Below are positions 14,493 to 22,791 of a DNA stretch of 23,256 nt, one piece after another. The notes beneath the pieces are model-generated. The model was not told the DNA's origin. It did no database searches and was given only the letters and a program-made list of their open reading frames with translations. A program made the position numbers and the translations under genes. Source of the stretch: an uncultured Selenomonas sp. (lineage in GTDB: Bacteria > Bacillota > Negativicutes > Selenomonadales > Selenomonadaceae); NCBI GenBank assembly GCA_938045435.1, contig CALIBA010000077.1:1-23256 (forward strand), in the 5' to 3' direction. Position 1 is the stretch's first letter; each line of letters starts with the position of its first letter.

Positions 14493-15569
14493 ATGGATTA
14501 CGCCTATTCTACCACAACGGAGGCCATTCGTAAATCGGGAAAGCACCTTACCCTTGATGAAAGAGGGCAAATACAGGCACTCCACCGTGAGGGATTCTCG
14601 CTTCGCGCCATAGCCGCACGGATTGGATGCTCGCATACAACGATCCACTATGAGATTACACGTGGGACGCCTGAACGCCGATCTGCTCGCGGGCGGTCTC
14701 CACAATATACGGCAAGGCGTGGGCAACGGGCTTACCTCGAACATCGAAAGAACTCCAAACGACCGTATAAGGTTGACAGCGCAGGCTGTGCGCCATTCCT
14801 GCGTTGGATGACCGAAAGAATCCGTAAGAACAAGTGGTCGATCGACATGTGCGTCGGGGATGCTAGGGCGAACAAACGGTTCGACGAGGATGGTATCCCT
14901 TGCACCAAGACGCTTGACAATATGCTGTGGGCGGGTAGGATTCCGCTGACGCTGTTCGATGTCCCGCAAGCGCTCGGACGAAAGTGCAAGCGCAAGCGAA
15001 ACCGCAAGAACAAGCGCCTGAAAGGGCGTAGTATAGAGGAGCGTTCTGCCCTTGTGGACGAAGGCACGGAAATCGGACACTGGGAAGCCGACACCGTTGT
15101 CGGATCGCGGAAAGGGCGCGGCGCAGCCGTATTTACCGCTGTGGAAAAGGTGACGCACGACTACATCGCAATCCGCATCTCGGGTCGCACGTGCGCCGGC
15201 ATTGAAGAAGCCATCGCCCATTTGAAATCGGAATATGGAGAGGACCGTTTCAGCCAAGTGTTCAAGACGATTACCGTTGACAACGGGACAGAGTTCGAGA
15301 CGTTCACGCAGCTTGAGAGCCTCGGCACGAAGGTGTACTTCGCTCACCCCTACAGCTCATGGGAACGCCCGCAGAACGAGCGTCACAACGGCATCCTCCG
15401 CCAATATATCCCCAAAGGAACGGGCATCGATGGATACAGTGACGAGGACATCCTAAACATAGCGGATGAGATAAACAGCCGCCCTCGCCGAGTTTTCGGC
15501 TATCAAACACCGGCAGAACTGTTTAACACCTTCTTGGATGAAGTATACGCTATTGAAAACGTTTCTTAA
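14493..15569 (+). CDS. IS30-family transposase
   Basis: The protein is 358 residues. AAAGGAG ends about eight bases before ATG 14493. The N-terminal helix-turn-helix (LTLDERGQIQALHREGFSLRAIAARIGCSHTTIHYEI) binds the ends. The DDE core has Asp200 (GHWEAD), Asp263 (TVDNGTEF) and Glu296 (PQNERHNG), with 32 residues between the last two, the spacing typical of IS30. All catalytic residues are intact. Its own promoter seems to have been carried away to 2827-2835 by the tet element, so expression would depend on readthrough from the recombinase gene or on a new promoter. Confidence 0.94.
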   Translation: MDYAYSTTTEAIRKSGKHLTLDERGQIQALHREGFSLRAIAARIGCSHTTIHYEITRGTPERRSARGRSPQYTARRGQRAYLEHRKNSKRPYKVDSAGCAPFLRWMTERIRKNKWSIDMCVGDARANKRFDEDGIPCTKTLDNMLWAGRIPLTLFDVPQALGRKCKRKRNRKNKRLKGRSIEERSALVDEGTEIGHWEADTVVGSRKGRGAAVFTAVEKVTHDYIAIRISGRTCAGIEEAIAHLKSEYGEDRFSQVFKTITVDNGTEFETFTQLESLGTKVYFAHPYSSWERPQNERHNGILRQYIPKGTGIDGYSDEDILNIADEINSRPRRVFGYQTPAELFNTFLDEVYAIENVS

Positions 15570-15577
15570 TTAAATCA

Positions 15578-15598
15578 CTGTTCAACTTGCTCTTGCAA
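15578..15598 (-). repeat. Right inverted repeat of IS30-family element
   Basis: CTGTTCAACTT (15578-15588) with its continuation to 15598 is the reverse complement of the motif at 2773-2793. It begins eight bases after the transposase stop, as expected for an IS30 right end. Confidence 0.65.
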
Positions 15599-15669
15599 TT
15601 CACGCGGATGATCTATATAATGATTGGAACGACTACGGCGAAGGATATGACGATGATTACTTTGACTGA
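15599..15669 (+). pseudogene. Acidic C-terminal gene scrap beyond IS30
   Basis: After the IS right end one frame reads HADDLYNDWNDYGEG and then an Asp-rich end DDDYFD, stopping at TGA 15667-15669. This looks like the tail of a real protein, not random sequence. If the IS is removed and a TTC duplication collapsed, the frame joins to 2723-2771 without a stop back to the recombinase stop codon, but no start codon is visible. It may be the 3' end of a gene cut by an integration event. The identity is unknown. Confidence 0.4.
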
Positions 15670-15717
15670 GCGCCCTAAAACGATATAAAATACGAAGTTC
15701 CGAAAGGAGCAAACATC

Positions 15718-16089
15718 ATGGCAAATGAAATCACAAACGATTTTGCAACGCGCCGTTTTCGCGTGGCAGATGTGGCAAAGGCGGGCAATGTCGCAACGCG
15801 CACGCCAATCTACAGCACGGAGTCAACGAGCGGCGTCGTCTGGGTCATAAAGCCCGGGCAGATGATTCAGCCGCACGGTCACGCCAATGCAGATGATATA
15901 TGGATCTGCATTGAGGGAGAGGGCGTCTTTTACCCTGCCCCCGGAGAGGAGCACCCCATCGCGAAGGGCGATGTCATCGTCTCAGCGAAGGGCATGTGCC
16001 ACGGGATGAAAAATACAGGCGCGAAGGACTTTGTCTTTGTCGGCATCCTCGCTCCCGTCCCTGCGGATTATTTCCCCATCGAGCCGTAA
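15718..16089 (+). CDS. Small cupin-domain protein
   Basis: The protein is 123 residues. AAAGGAG at 15703-15709 lies eight bases before the ATG. The cupin motif 1 is PHGHANADDIWICIEGEG (His53, His55, with Asp60 or Glu66 as further ligand) and motif 2 includes GDVIVSAKGMCHGMKN (His95). A metal-binding single beta barrel is likely; the substrate is unknown. GC-rich codon use resembles the following host genes rather than the tet cassette. It ends 27 bases before the lipoprotein gene on the same strand. Confidence 0.82.
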   Translation: MANEITNDFATRRFRVADVAKAGNVATRTPIYSTESTSGVVWVIKPGQMIQPHGHANADDIWICIEGEGVFYPAPGEEHPIAKGDVIVSAKGMCHGMKNTGAKDFVFVGILAPVPADYFPIEP

Positions 16090-16116
16090 AGTGTCTGTAC
16101 GCAGTAGGAACCCATC

Positions 16117-16965
16117 ATGAAACGAATCCTGCCTCGCATCCTCACCGTCACAGCGCTCGTCTGCACCTCTTTTCTCTCTGGCTGCTCGTTCATACTGGCA
16201 ACGGAAAACAGCGCCCCTTATACGCCCGATGACGTAATCGCGATGGTGGAGAAAGAATTCGCTGCCTGTCATCCTCACATTGTCCTGCAAGAGATGCAAA
16301 TTGAAAAAGAAAAGCCCTTCCAGCGCAATAGATACGTTCTTTACGATGAGACGAACGATTTCGCCTTTTCCTGCAAAGCTGTCCTGCGCCACCCCACGCT
16401 CCCGCTTCCATGTGCCCAGAGAGATACGAATGCATTCTTTTCCTATGCCACAGGATACGCCGCACACCTAAATGAGAAGGTCTGCACGATGACGGCGCAG
16501 TATGGTTTTCGCACCGCCACATTGGAGGAGGCTGCCGCATTGATACAATCGAAAACAAAGCGGCGACAAGGCGACATGGAATTCTCGCTCTTTGACGAAG
16601 GGGATTTTATTTTCGTCAGCAACGACGTAAAGGGCGCCGATATGGTGACAATCTGCAAAAACCTCTATGACATTTACAAGCCAAAAGGGGACGGTACACT
16701 GCTGTCTGCGCTGTATGGGCGAAAAATTACATTCTATTATTTACCGCCTGAGGAGGAGAATCTAACCAAGGCCGTCTTTCTCATGTTCTTTAAGCTGGAG
16801 GGGCGAAATGACTGGACAGCAACACTGTCCGACAATCCGGGATCCTCCTCCGTCGAGAAGGACACGGAGGTCTTAGAAAAGAATCTGGCACGTTATTTTG
16901 AAAAATGCCTTCATGGAGCACAGCCACAAACGAGGCTGCTGAGCGCGTCAAATCATCCTCTTTAG
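16117..16965 (+). CDS. Putative lipoprotein of unknown function
   Basis: The protein is 282 residues. The N-terminus MKRILPRILTVTALVCTSFLSGC is a lipoprotein signal with lipobox LSGC (Cys23). The rest is mixed alpha/beta without a motif I recognise. It mentions no obvious enzyme signature; several Tyr-rich strands (RKITFYYLPPEEE, NDWTATLSDN) suggest an extracytoplasmic domain. The ribosome site is weak (TAGGAA). It converges with the minus-strand gene at 16971, leaving only five bases between stops. Confidence 0.75.
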   Translation: MKRILPRILTVTALVCTSFLSGCSFILATENSAPYTPDDVIAMVEKEFAACHPHIVLQEMQIEKEKPFQRNRYVLYDETNDFAFSCKAVLRHPTLPLPCAQRDTNAFFSYATGYAAHLNEKVCTMTAQYGFRTATLEEAAALIQSKTKRRQGDMEFSLFDEGDFIFVSNDVKGADMVTICKNLYDIYKPKGDGTLLSALYGRKITFYYLPPEEENLTKAVFLMFFKLEGRNDWTATLSDNPGSSSVEKDTEVLEKNLARYFEKCLHGAQPQTRLLSASNHPL

Positions 16966-16970
16966 GAACA

Positions 16971-18239
16971 TTACATCTTGATAAAAATGACACTGCCCTT
17001 CATGATGGACACAAGTTCCACCGCCATACCGATGTGGTTGATATTGTCTGCATAGAGGCTGTCATCATCTGGCACTTTACGCGCCGCAACACGTGCAATA
17101 CGTGAGCAGACCTCATAGGCATCGAGCGGACAGTCTCGATACTCCGCTTCAAACTGCTCTGGATTCAGCGAAGTCTCCAAATCTTCCAAGATATAGACAC
17201 CTCCACTCGGAAGTGCATCGAAGAGTGTAAACAGTGCCAGCAGCTGATGGCTCACAGTATGGGAAGCATCATCAATAATGATATGTGGACGAATTTCTTT
17301 CAGACGCACAACTTGATCTGGATCAGAAAGGTCTGCCTGCTGCGTATGAATACGGTCATCCTTATATTGATGATAATCTTCCCTAATATCTACCCCGAAA
17401 ATCTCCGCACACGAAAAATACTCTTGCCACATCCGGAGGCTAGCCCCCTTATGTATGCCAAGCTCCAATAATCGCAGGGGGCGGGAGCGCAGTCTCTCCA
17501 AGAAAAAAGCATATTTGCTAAGATAATTATGATCCATACTGCACTTATCTGTACGATATTTTATACCAATACCATCAAGCCCTGTCATATCGACGAAGTA
17601 CCCCTGTGGAATATCCCCATTGAGATCTATGCGCCTCCCGCTCCTCACATGGAACAAATTGGTACCCGATACTTCTGGCAGTCCTGTATTCCGTACAAAC
17701 AGTGCCGCAATGATTTCCCCGCTTGCATCATTTGCCGTCACCTCCAATGCACAACCGCCAAACAGCAGCAACAGGTCATCCAGCTCATAACGCCATATAT
17801 CCTCACTGGCATCAATCGCACGTCTTGCAGAAACAACTTTTGGTGTCCTTGCCACTACAAGTATTTTCCCGTCTGCACGGCATACCCTTTGCAGCTGCCT
17901 GATTCCTTCGGCAATCTGACGTGTCTTTTCCATCCCACCGAGAAGAATAATGAAATCATAAGAGGACACACCATATGCCTGCTCTATATCGGTCAAGTCA
18001 TAATATGAGTCCAAATCATCCGCGTTAAATAAAACCACATCATCGCATTTCCGTGCCCCCATTTGCACAAGGCGTTCCTTTAAAGAGTCTGCATAAATCT
18101 TTCGCAAAAGACCTATGCCACCCATACCGCATACAATCAGACACTCTTTCCCACCAAGGTCTTCTGGACGCAGCATACCGCAAATCCGCAGCTGTTCAAC
18201 AAAAATCTCTTCTGCTAAAAGCTTCTCATATAGTTCCAT
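16971..18239 (-). CDS. Two-part methyltransferase-like protein (MycE-type C-terminal domain)
   Basis: The protein is 422 residues. GGGAG lies seven bases before the ATG. The C-terminal part has KYRTDKCSMDHNYLSKY (about 227-243), then the SAM motif LLELGIHKGA (257-266), FGVDIRED, the acidic pair in IIIDDASH (323-324) and YILEDLETS (352-353). This is the layout of MycE-like sugar or small-molecule O-methyltransferases that use Mg2+. The N-terminal 200 residues look like a separate, degenerate nucleotide-binding or methyltransferase fold (CLIVCGMGGIG at about 33-43, YDFIILLGGMEKTRQIAEGI, GKILVVARTP). The neighbours give no biosynthetic pathway, so the substrate is open; surface-glycan or secondary-metabolite modification are guesses. 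Confidence 0.75.
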   Translation of the reverse strand: MELYEKLLAEEIFVEQLRICGMLRPEDLGGKECLIVCGMGGIGLLRKIYADSLKERLVQMGARKCDDVVLFNADDLDSYYDLTDIEQAYGVSSYDFIILLGGMEKTRQIAEGIRQLQRVCRADGKILVVARTPKVVSARRAIDASEDIWRYELDDLLLLFGGCALEVTANDASGEIIAALFVRNTGLPEVSGTNLFHVRSGRRIDLNGDIPQGYFVDMTGLDGIGIKYRTDKCSMDHNYLSKYAFFLERLRSRPLRLLELGIHKGASLRMWQEYFSCAEIFGVDIREDYHQYKDDRIHTQQADLSDPDQVVRLKEIRPHIIIDDASHTVSHQLLALFTLFDALPSGGVYILEDLETSLNPEQFEAEYRDCPLDAYEVCSRIARVAARKVPDDDSLYADNINHIGMAVELVSIMKGSVIFIKM

Positions 18240-18348
18240 CTGACATCTCCCTCTCAGCTTTTTATGCCTCTGATCCCTATCATTTTATCATTTAATAACA
18301 AAGATGGGGAGGTTTTTTATTCTGCCCCTATGTAGAACACACTATCAC

Positions 18349-18388
18349 AAAAAACAGCAGTCCATACCTCGTAGGACTGCTGTTTTTT
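18349..18388 (-). terminator. Strong terminator of the ABC operon
   Basis: CAGCAGTCC (18355-18363) pairs perfectly with GGACTGCTG (18374-18382), flanked by A6 and T6, so it can work on both strands. It lies 29 bases past the ATPase stop. The stretch 18240-18348 is the leader of the methyltransferase-like gene; no clear promoter is seen in it. Confidence 0.9.
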
Positions 18389-18416
18389 GCCGAAAAATGC
18401 GATGAACTGCCCCTCC

Positions 18417-19181
18417 TCAAATCAGTGCTGCGGGTTCATACTCCTCTGGCAGGATGCGGCGGAGAAAGCGGCGCGTACGCTCCTCCCGCGGTGCAGTAAA
18501 GATTTCCTTTGCGCTGCCCTCCTCAACGATGACGCCGTCTGACATAAAGATGACATGTGTTGCAACATCCTGCGCGAACTTCATCTCGTGTGTCACGACG
18601 ATCATCGTTGTCCCCTCTTTGGCAAGCTGCTTCATGACCTGCAATACCTCACCGACCAGCTCTGGGTCAAGCGCAGAGGTTGGCTCATCGAAAAGAATCA
18701 CATCGGGTTTGGCCGCCACGGCGCGGGCGATGCCAACGCGCTGCTGCTGTCCGCCCGAAAGCTGCGCGGGATAGTAGTCTGCGCGGCTTTCCATGCCTAC
18801 TCTTTGCAAGGCTTCCATGGCGATTTCGTGCGCCTTTGCCTTCTCAATGCCGCGTCCGACGGTGAGGCCGAGTGTTACATTTTCAAGTGCTGTCTTATTT
18901 GCAAAGAGGTTGTAGCTTTGAAAAACGAATCCCGTCTTTTTCCGCACTGCCGCAATTTCCTTGTTGGAGGCACGTGAAAGAGAAAGCTGTGTCCCATGGA
19001 AATCCATGGTGCCACCGTCTGCACGCTCGAGGAAATTCAGGCAGCGCAGGAGGGTCGTCTTGCCCGAGCCGCTAGGGCCTAGGATGACGACAACATCCCC
19101 CTTTTCGACGCCGATACTGACATCCTTCAGCACCTCCGTATCATGGAAGCTTTTGCGCACATTTTGAACATGCAAGAGCAT
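18417..19181 (-). CDS. Polar amino-acid ABC transporter ATP-binding protein
   Basis: The protein is 254 residues. Walker A GPSGSGKT (35-42), Q-loop Q88 (FVFQSYNLF), signature LSGGQQ (141-146), Walker B VILFDEP (161-167) and H-loop His198 are all present. The first ATG with a good site is 19181 (AGGAAGG ten bases upstream); the GTG at 19190 is too close to it. It matches the GlnQ/TcyN-type subfamily (polar amino acids, cystine). It is the last gene of the operon. Confidence 0.93.
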   Translation of the reverse strand: MLLHVQNVRKSFHDTEVLKDVSIGVEKGDVVVILGPSGSGKTTLLRCLNFLERADGGTMDFHGTQLSLSRASNKEIAAVRKKTGFVFQSYNLFANKTALENVTLGLTVGRGIEKAKAHEIAMEALQRVGMESRADYYPAQLSGGQQQRVGIARAVAAKPDVILFDEPTSALDPELVGEVLQVMKQLAKEGTTMIVVTHEMKFAQDVATHVIFMSDGVIVEEGSAKEIFTAPREERTRRFLRRILPEEYEPAALI

Positions 19182-19196
19182 TTGACACACACCTTC

Positions 19197-19910
19197 CTAA
19201 GATGGACTGCGAAACACCCCGACACGTCGTTCTGCCGCTTGAAACATCAGCTGAACGATCGTACAGAGCACGAGATAGACAATAAAGACATCGAGATACG
19301 CCTCGATATAGTTGTACCCATATGACGCGGCGACCTTGCCGATCGCAGTAATATCCTTCACAGTCATGAGAAATGCGAGCGAGGTTCCCTTGATGAGGTT
19401 GACCGTGATATTGCAGATGCTCGGCAGGGCGACAACGAGTGCCTGCGGCACGATGATATGCAGATAGGTTTGAAACTCTGAAAGCCCGCTTGCAATCCCC
19501 GCCTCGCGCTGGCCCCGCGGAATGGCAAGAAGCGCTGCACGGAATGTCTCCGTCAGGAGCGCTGCGGTGTTGATTGTAAAGATAAAGACCGCGTACCAAA
19601 AGGGATCTACTGCCTCAAATATATTGATTGCAAACCCGAGTTCCCGCAAGACGACGTTGAGCAGGCTCGGCAGGAGACTATAAAGCAGGAGAATCTGCAA
19701 GATGAGCGGTGTACTGCGGACAAAAGACACATATCCTCGCACCAGTGCCCCGATCACACGATGCCCACGCACGCGCAGCGCGGCAAAGTAAAAGGCGACG
19801 GGCGCCGCAAGGATAAGGGCAAGCACTGTGAGGGTAAGCGTGACGCCCGCACCTTTCCAGATGAGGAAAAACGTTTCCTGCATAAAAGCAAGATCAAGCT
19901 CCAACTGCAT
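19197..19910 (-). CDS. Amino-acid ABC transporter permease 1
   Basis: The protein is 237 residues, with hydrophobic segments and the HisM/GlnP-type coupling motif EAGIASGLSEFQTYLHIIVPQA. It overlaps the second permease gene by 17 bases and precedes the ATPase by 15 bases. AGGGG lies five bases before the ATG. Together the two permeases form the membrane channel. Confidence 0.92.
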   Translation of the reverse strand: MQLELDLAFMQETFFLIWKGAGVTLTLTVLALILAAPVAFYFAALRVRGHRVIGALVRGYVSFVRSTPLILQILLLYSLLPSLLNVVLRELGFAINIFEAVDPFWYAVFIFTINTAALLTETFRAALLAIPRGQREAGIASGLSEFQTYLHIIVPQALVVALPSICNITVNLIKGTSLAFLMTVKDITAIGKVAASYGYNYIEAYLDVFIVYLVLCTIVQLMFQAAERRVGVFRSPS

Positions 19911-20658
19911 CCCCTCCCCTCATTGCAGATCTCTTTTTTTTCTCCGGCAGCGCACCGCGCAGACTCGTTCCCGTGTCAAGCCGCCCCTCAATGAAGGCAA
20001 AGAGCTGCTCCAGCAGGAGCACCACGGCCCAATAAACAATCATGCACGCGAGGTAGATCTCAATGCCATAGGCACCAAAGTTCTGTGCGATGATGAGATT
20101 CCCCTTGCCGATGAGATCAATCAGTCCGATGGTATAGGCAAGCGACGCCTCCTTGAGCAGATTGACAGCAGCGTTGCCGAAGTTCGGCAGCGCTACAAGC
20201 GCCGCCTGTGGGAGCATGACGTGGAAAAACGCCTGCAGGGGCGAAAGCCCCGCACTCACCGCCGCCTCATACTGCCCGCGCGGTACCGCGAGATACCCTG
20301 CACGGAACACCTCGGAGATGTACGCGCCAAAAAGCAGTAAAAATGCGATGATGGCGAACACTGCACGGTGCATATCGTTTATATTGTAGCGAAATACACC
20401 CTCGATGAGTTTCGGCAGCCCATAGAACACGATAAAGAGGAGCACGATGGACGGTGTACAACGCATGATATACACATAGCCGGCTGCCAAATACCGCAGC
20501 ACACGTCCGCCCGCAAGGCTTGCCCATGCAAGCAGACCGCCGAGCACCGAGCCGAGCACGATGCTGACGCCTGCCACGAGCAGCGTGACATCGAGATAGG
20601 AGAGCAGCGCCGGCATGACCTGACCGATCATGCTGATGTCAAAAGCCCGTGTATCCAT
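19894..20658 (-). CDS. Amino-acid ABC transporter permease 2
   Basis: The protein is 254 residues, of the same HisM/GlnP family, with coupling motif EAAVSAGLSPLQAFFHVMLPQA and several membrane helices. The C-terminal tail (LPEKKKRSAMRGGDAVGA) is long and basic. GAGGTG precedes the ATG by about eight bases. It is divergent enough from permease 1 to suggest a heterodimer. Confidence 0.92.
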   Translation of the reverse strand: MDTRAFDISMIGQVMPALLSYLDVTLLVAGVSIVLGSVLGGLLAWASLAGGRVLRYLAAGYVYIMRCTPSIVLLFIVFYGLPKLIEGVFRYNINDMHRAVFAIIAFLLLFGAYISEVFRAGYLAVPRGQYEAAVSAGLSPLQAFFHVMLPQAALVALPNFGNAAVNLLKEASLAYTIGLIDLIGKGNLIIAQNFGAYGIEIYLACMIVYWAVVLLLEQLFAFIEGRLDTGTSLRGALPEKKKRSAMRGGDAVGA

Positions 20659-20677
20659 CGTGTCTGCACCTCAACTC

Positions 20678-21544
20678 TTATTTCAGATAGTCTGAGAGAC
20701 TTTCGCCGAAATACTTCAGCTCCAGTTCTGCAATCTTGCCCTCGGCACGCAGCTCCTCGATCGCCTTGTCGTACTCATCAGCAAACTGCTGCTCATTCTT
20801 ATTGATAATCGGATAGGTCGGAATGCCCTTGTAGCGGATGTAAGCCATCTTGTCGTTAAACGCATGGTAGGGCGCATCCTCTTTTGCGATGTTGTTCTTG
20901 TAGCTGAGTTCGACTTCAAAATACCCGTCATAGCGCCCCTCAAGCACCCAGCTATAGGCATCGGCAACTTGGAAGGACTCGGATGAGGTGAGTTTTATCT
21001 CATTTCCGGGATTCTCTTTGTTGTAAGTGTCAATGACCATGTAGCGCGCATCCTGTGGTGCAATGGGAACGAGTTTTCCGCTGAATTTTGCAAAGGAGGG
21101 CAGATCTTTGATGACATCTGCATTCTCTTTGCGAATGGCAAGCCCGATCACGCTCGCACCGATGTTATTCTTTGGGAATACATATTTCTTCTTGCGTGCA
21201 TCCGTGATCCAGATTCCCTTCGTCCCTACGGTGTATTTCCCCGATTCAACGCCGATGAGGAGGTCGTCGTCTGAGGTCGGTACAAACTTAAACTCATACT
21301 GCGGGAGCTTCTTTGCTACTTCCTTCATCACGGCAACCTCGAACCCGTCGGATTCGCCCTGCTCGTTGACGTAGTCATAGGGCACATAGTAGTTCGTATG
21401 TGCGACACTGATGATTTTTCTGCCGTCTGCGGATGTTGACGCAGCGCCGCCTGCACTGTCCTTGCCGCAGCCCGCAAGACCCGCGGCAAGAACCCCTGTA
21501 AGGAGCAGTGTAAGGGCTGCTCTCCCGACTTTTTTCAGCTGCAT
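20678..21544 (-). CDS. Solute-binding lipoprotein of amino-acid ABC transporter
   Basis: The protein is 288 residues, starting at MQLKKVGRAALTLLLTGVLAAGLAGC with lipobox LAGC (Cys26); GAGAGG precedes the ATG. The start farther upstream has no site and would spoil the signal. It has the SBP_bac_3 fold (AHTNYYVPYDYVNEQGESDGFEVAVMKEVAKKL, DLLIGVESGKYTVGTKGIWITDARKKKY). The family binds polar amino acids; the exact ligand is unknown. It lies 14 bases after the UroD-like gene and 19 before permease 2. Confidence 0.92.
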   Translation of the reverse strand: MQLKKVGRAALTLLLTGVLAAGLAGCGKDSAGGAASTSADGRKIISVAHTNYYVPYDYVNEQGESDGFEVAVMKEVAKKLPQYEFKFVPTSDDDLLIGVESGKYTVGTKGIWITDARKKKYVFPKNNIGASVIGLAIRKENADVIKDLPSFAKFSGKLVPIAPQDARYMVIDTYNKENPGNEIKLTSSESFQVADAYSWVLEGRYDGYFEVELSYKNNIAKEDAPYHAFNDKMAYIRYKGIPTYPIINKNEQQFADEYDKAIEELRAEGKIAELELKYFGESLSDYLK

Positions 21545-21558
21545 GATATACCTCTCTC

Positions 21559-22563
21559 TTAGACCTCTGCCGCAGCAGTACGTACCCATTCAAAACGCTG
21601 CCAGTCAATATCCGGCGGTACGGTGCAGTCCGCACCGAGAATAACACCCGTACGCCCCGCAGCTGCAAGGATGCGGCGCGTCTCCGCCTCAACCTGTGCA
21701 CGCGTGCCGCTGTACAGGACATCCGTCGGCAGATTGCCAAATCCGCCGAGCAGCGCACGATTTGGGAAAATCTTCTTTCCCGCCTCAAGCGGTACGCCTT
21801 CGACGACCGCCGCCCAGTTGATCGTCTTTGCCTCGTAGTCCCTGTACCAGTCAAGCGCATTGCGGTGACCCAGATAGCCGCAGACATGCAGGATATTGTA
21901 GTCGCTCGCCGCATTCGCCGCCCGCAGGATTTCCTTCTCGCCCGGTGCAAATACCGCCTCATAGAGCGCACGGTCTGTGCTGCCCGCAAGGTTTTGCAGA
22001 CTGAAGTACACCCCTGTCGCGCCGCCCTCTTTGATGATGCGCTCCGCGAGTTTTGCTATATCCGCAGAGATGACATCAAAGGCCGCCCGCACCGCTGCAT
22101 GATCCTCCTGCACGAGCTTTGCAAGGAACTTTTCATTCTCCTGGATACTGCCCGGACGCACAAACTTCAGAATCGTCCCCGCGCAGAACAGATTGTAAAA
22201 CATGGCAACCTCGTTGCCGTAGCGCCGCGTAAGTTCTTTCGCATAGGCAATCTGACGCGTAAAGTACGGGTCATCATCTGCAAGGGGCTTGATCTTTGCA
22301 AGCTCCGCTGCCGTCGATGCCGTCTGAATAACCGGATTGCGGTAGGCAAAGAAGCCATCTGTCATGATTTTTACAAAATCCGGCTGAACTGTGTCGATGT
22401 AGCGAATCTCGCCCTCAAGCAGCTGTTTTTCCAGTTCCGGATACGTGAAGGCATCTGCATGTATCTCATTTTCTAGGAAATGGAACCAAAATCCGGATGG
22501 GACACGCTTTACCTCCTTTTGATCCATTGCTTTTAGAACCAATTCTTTTTTAGTGCCTGCCAT
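21559..22563 (-). CDS. UroD/MtaA-fold protein with zinc-type HxC...C motif
   Basis: The protein is 334 residues from the ATG at 22563 (AGGGG about seven bases upstream; the ATG at 22599 has no site). It belongs to the uroporphyrinogen decarboxylase family (PF01208). The motif HVC (His226, Cys228) plus Cys313 (GADCTVPPDIDW) is the zinc ligand set of the MtaA/CmuA methylcobamide:thiol methyltransferases, absent from true heme-pathway UroD. So methyl transfer to or from a thiol is more likely than decarboxylation. It is the first gene of the operon with an amino-acid transporter, and divergent from a Cys/Met-metabolism PLP enzyme, suggesting work on a sulfur amino acid or S-methyl compound. No corrinoid protein gene is in the window. 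Confidence 0.85.
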   Translation of the reverse strand: MAGTKKELVLKAMDQKEVKRVPSGFWFHFLENEIHADAFTYPELEKQLLEGEIRYIDTVQPDFVKIMTDGFFAYRNPVIQTASTAAELAKIKPLADDDPYFTRQIAYAKELTRRYGNEVAMFYNLFCAGTILKFVRPGSIQENEKFLAKLVQEDHAAVRAAFDVISADIAKLAERIIKEGGATGVYFSLQNLAGSTDRALYEAVFAPGEKEILRAANAASDYNILHVCGYLGHRNALDWYRDYEAKTINWAAVVEGVPLEAGKKIFPNRALLGGFGNLPTDVLYSGTRAQVEAETRRILAAAGRTGVILGADCTVPPDIDWQRFEWVRTAAAEV

Positions 22564-22658
22564 AATGATGCCCCTTTCTGTATCTAACATTTTTCCCAAA
22601 ACATATATCTTTTATCAAAATATTGTTTGCATATATGTTTTCATGTTTCTTTTGTGCA

Positions 22659-22687
22659 ATCATACACTCCTTGAGCATACTTGTCAA
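22659..22687 (-). promoter_or_regulatory. Promoter of the UroD-like/ABC operon
   Basis: On the minus strand TTGACA (22687-22682), a 17-base spacer and TATGAT (22664-22659). The -35 box lies inside the palindrome at 22674-22694, so a bound regulator would block it. The leader of about 90 bases to the start shows no riboswitch that I recognise. Confidence 0.75.
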
Positions 22688-22694
22688 GTATGCT
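22674..22694. promoter_or_regulatory. Perfect 9-bp palindrome, candidate operator
   Basis: AGCATACTT (22674-22682), GTC, AAGTATGCT (22686-22694). It overlaps the -35 of the minus-strand operon and ends 15 bases before the -35 of the divergent gene, so one regulator could control both. The regulator is not in the window. Confidence 0.65.
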
Positions 22695-22709
22695 TTATAT
22701 ATTTTTTTA

Positions 22710-22739
22710 TTGACAGAGCATTACAGCGAACATTATAAT
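22710..22739 (+). promoter_or_regulatory. Promoter of the PLP enzyme gene
   Basis: TTGACA (22710-22715), an 18-base spacer and TATAAT (22734-22739); both boxes match the consensus. The start codon follows 52 bases later. Confidence 0.8.
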
Positions 22740-22791
22740 GAGTGCATGAACTGATAAAGCCTATGTATGATAAGCAAGAGGGAGGACCATT

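Larger units (their letters stand above)
14441..15598 (+). mobile_element. IS30-family element, main part (left end displaced)
   Basis: It contains the transposase and the right inverted repeat. No matching left inverted repeat is found directly upstream of the transposase; the best match lies at 2773-2793. The left boundary given here is approximate. Confidence 0.7.

Noticed and set aside
14463..15347. Minus-strand open frame of 294 codons
   Set aside because: It is antisense to the intact IS30 transposase with all DDE residues; no independent support.
15570..15717. tRNA or other RNA gene near the IS30 right end as an integration target
   Set aside because: No cloverleaf or conserved tRNA motif was found; the only structured item is the IS repeat.
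21559..22563. Heme-pathway uroporphyrinogen decarboxylase (HemE)
   Set aside because: The HxC...C zinc set and the operon with an amino-acid transporter argue for the MtaA/CmuA branch; no other heme gene is adjacent.
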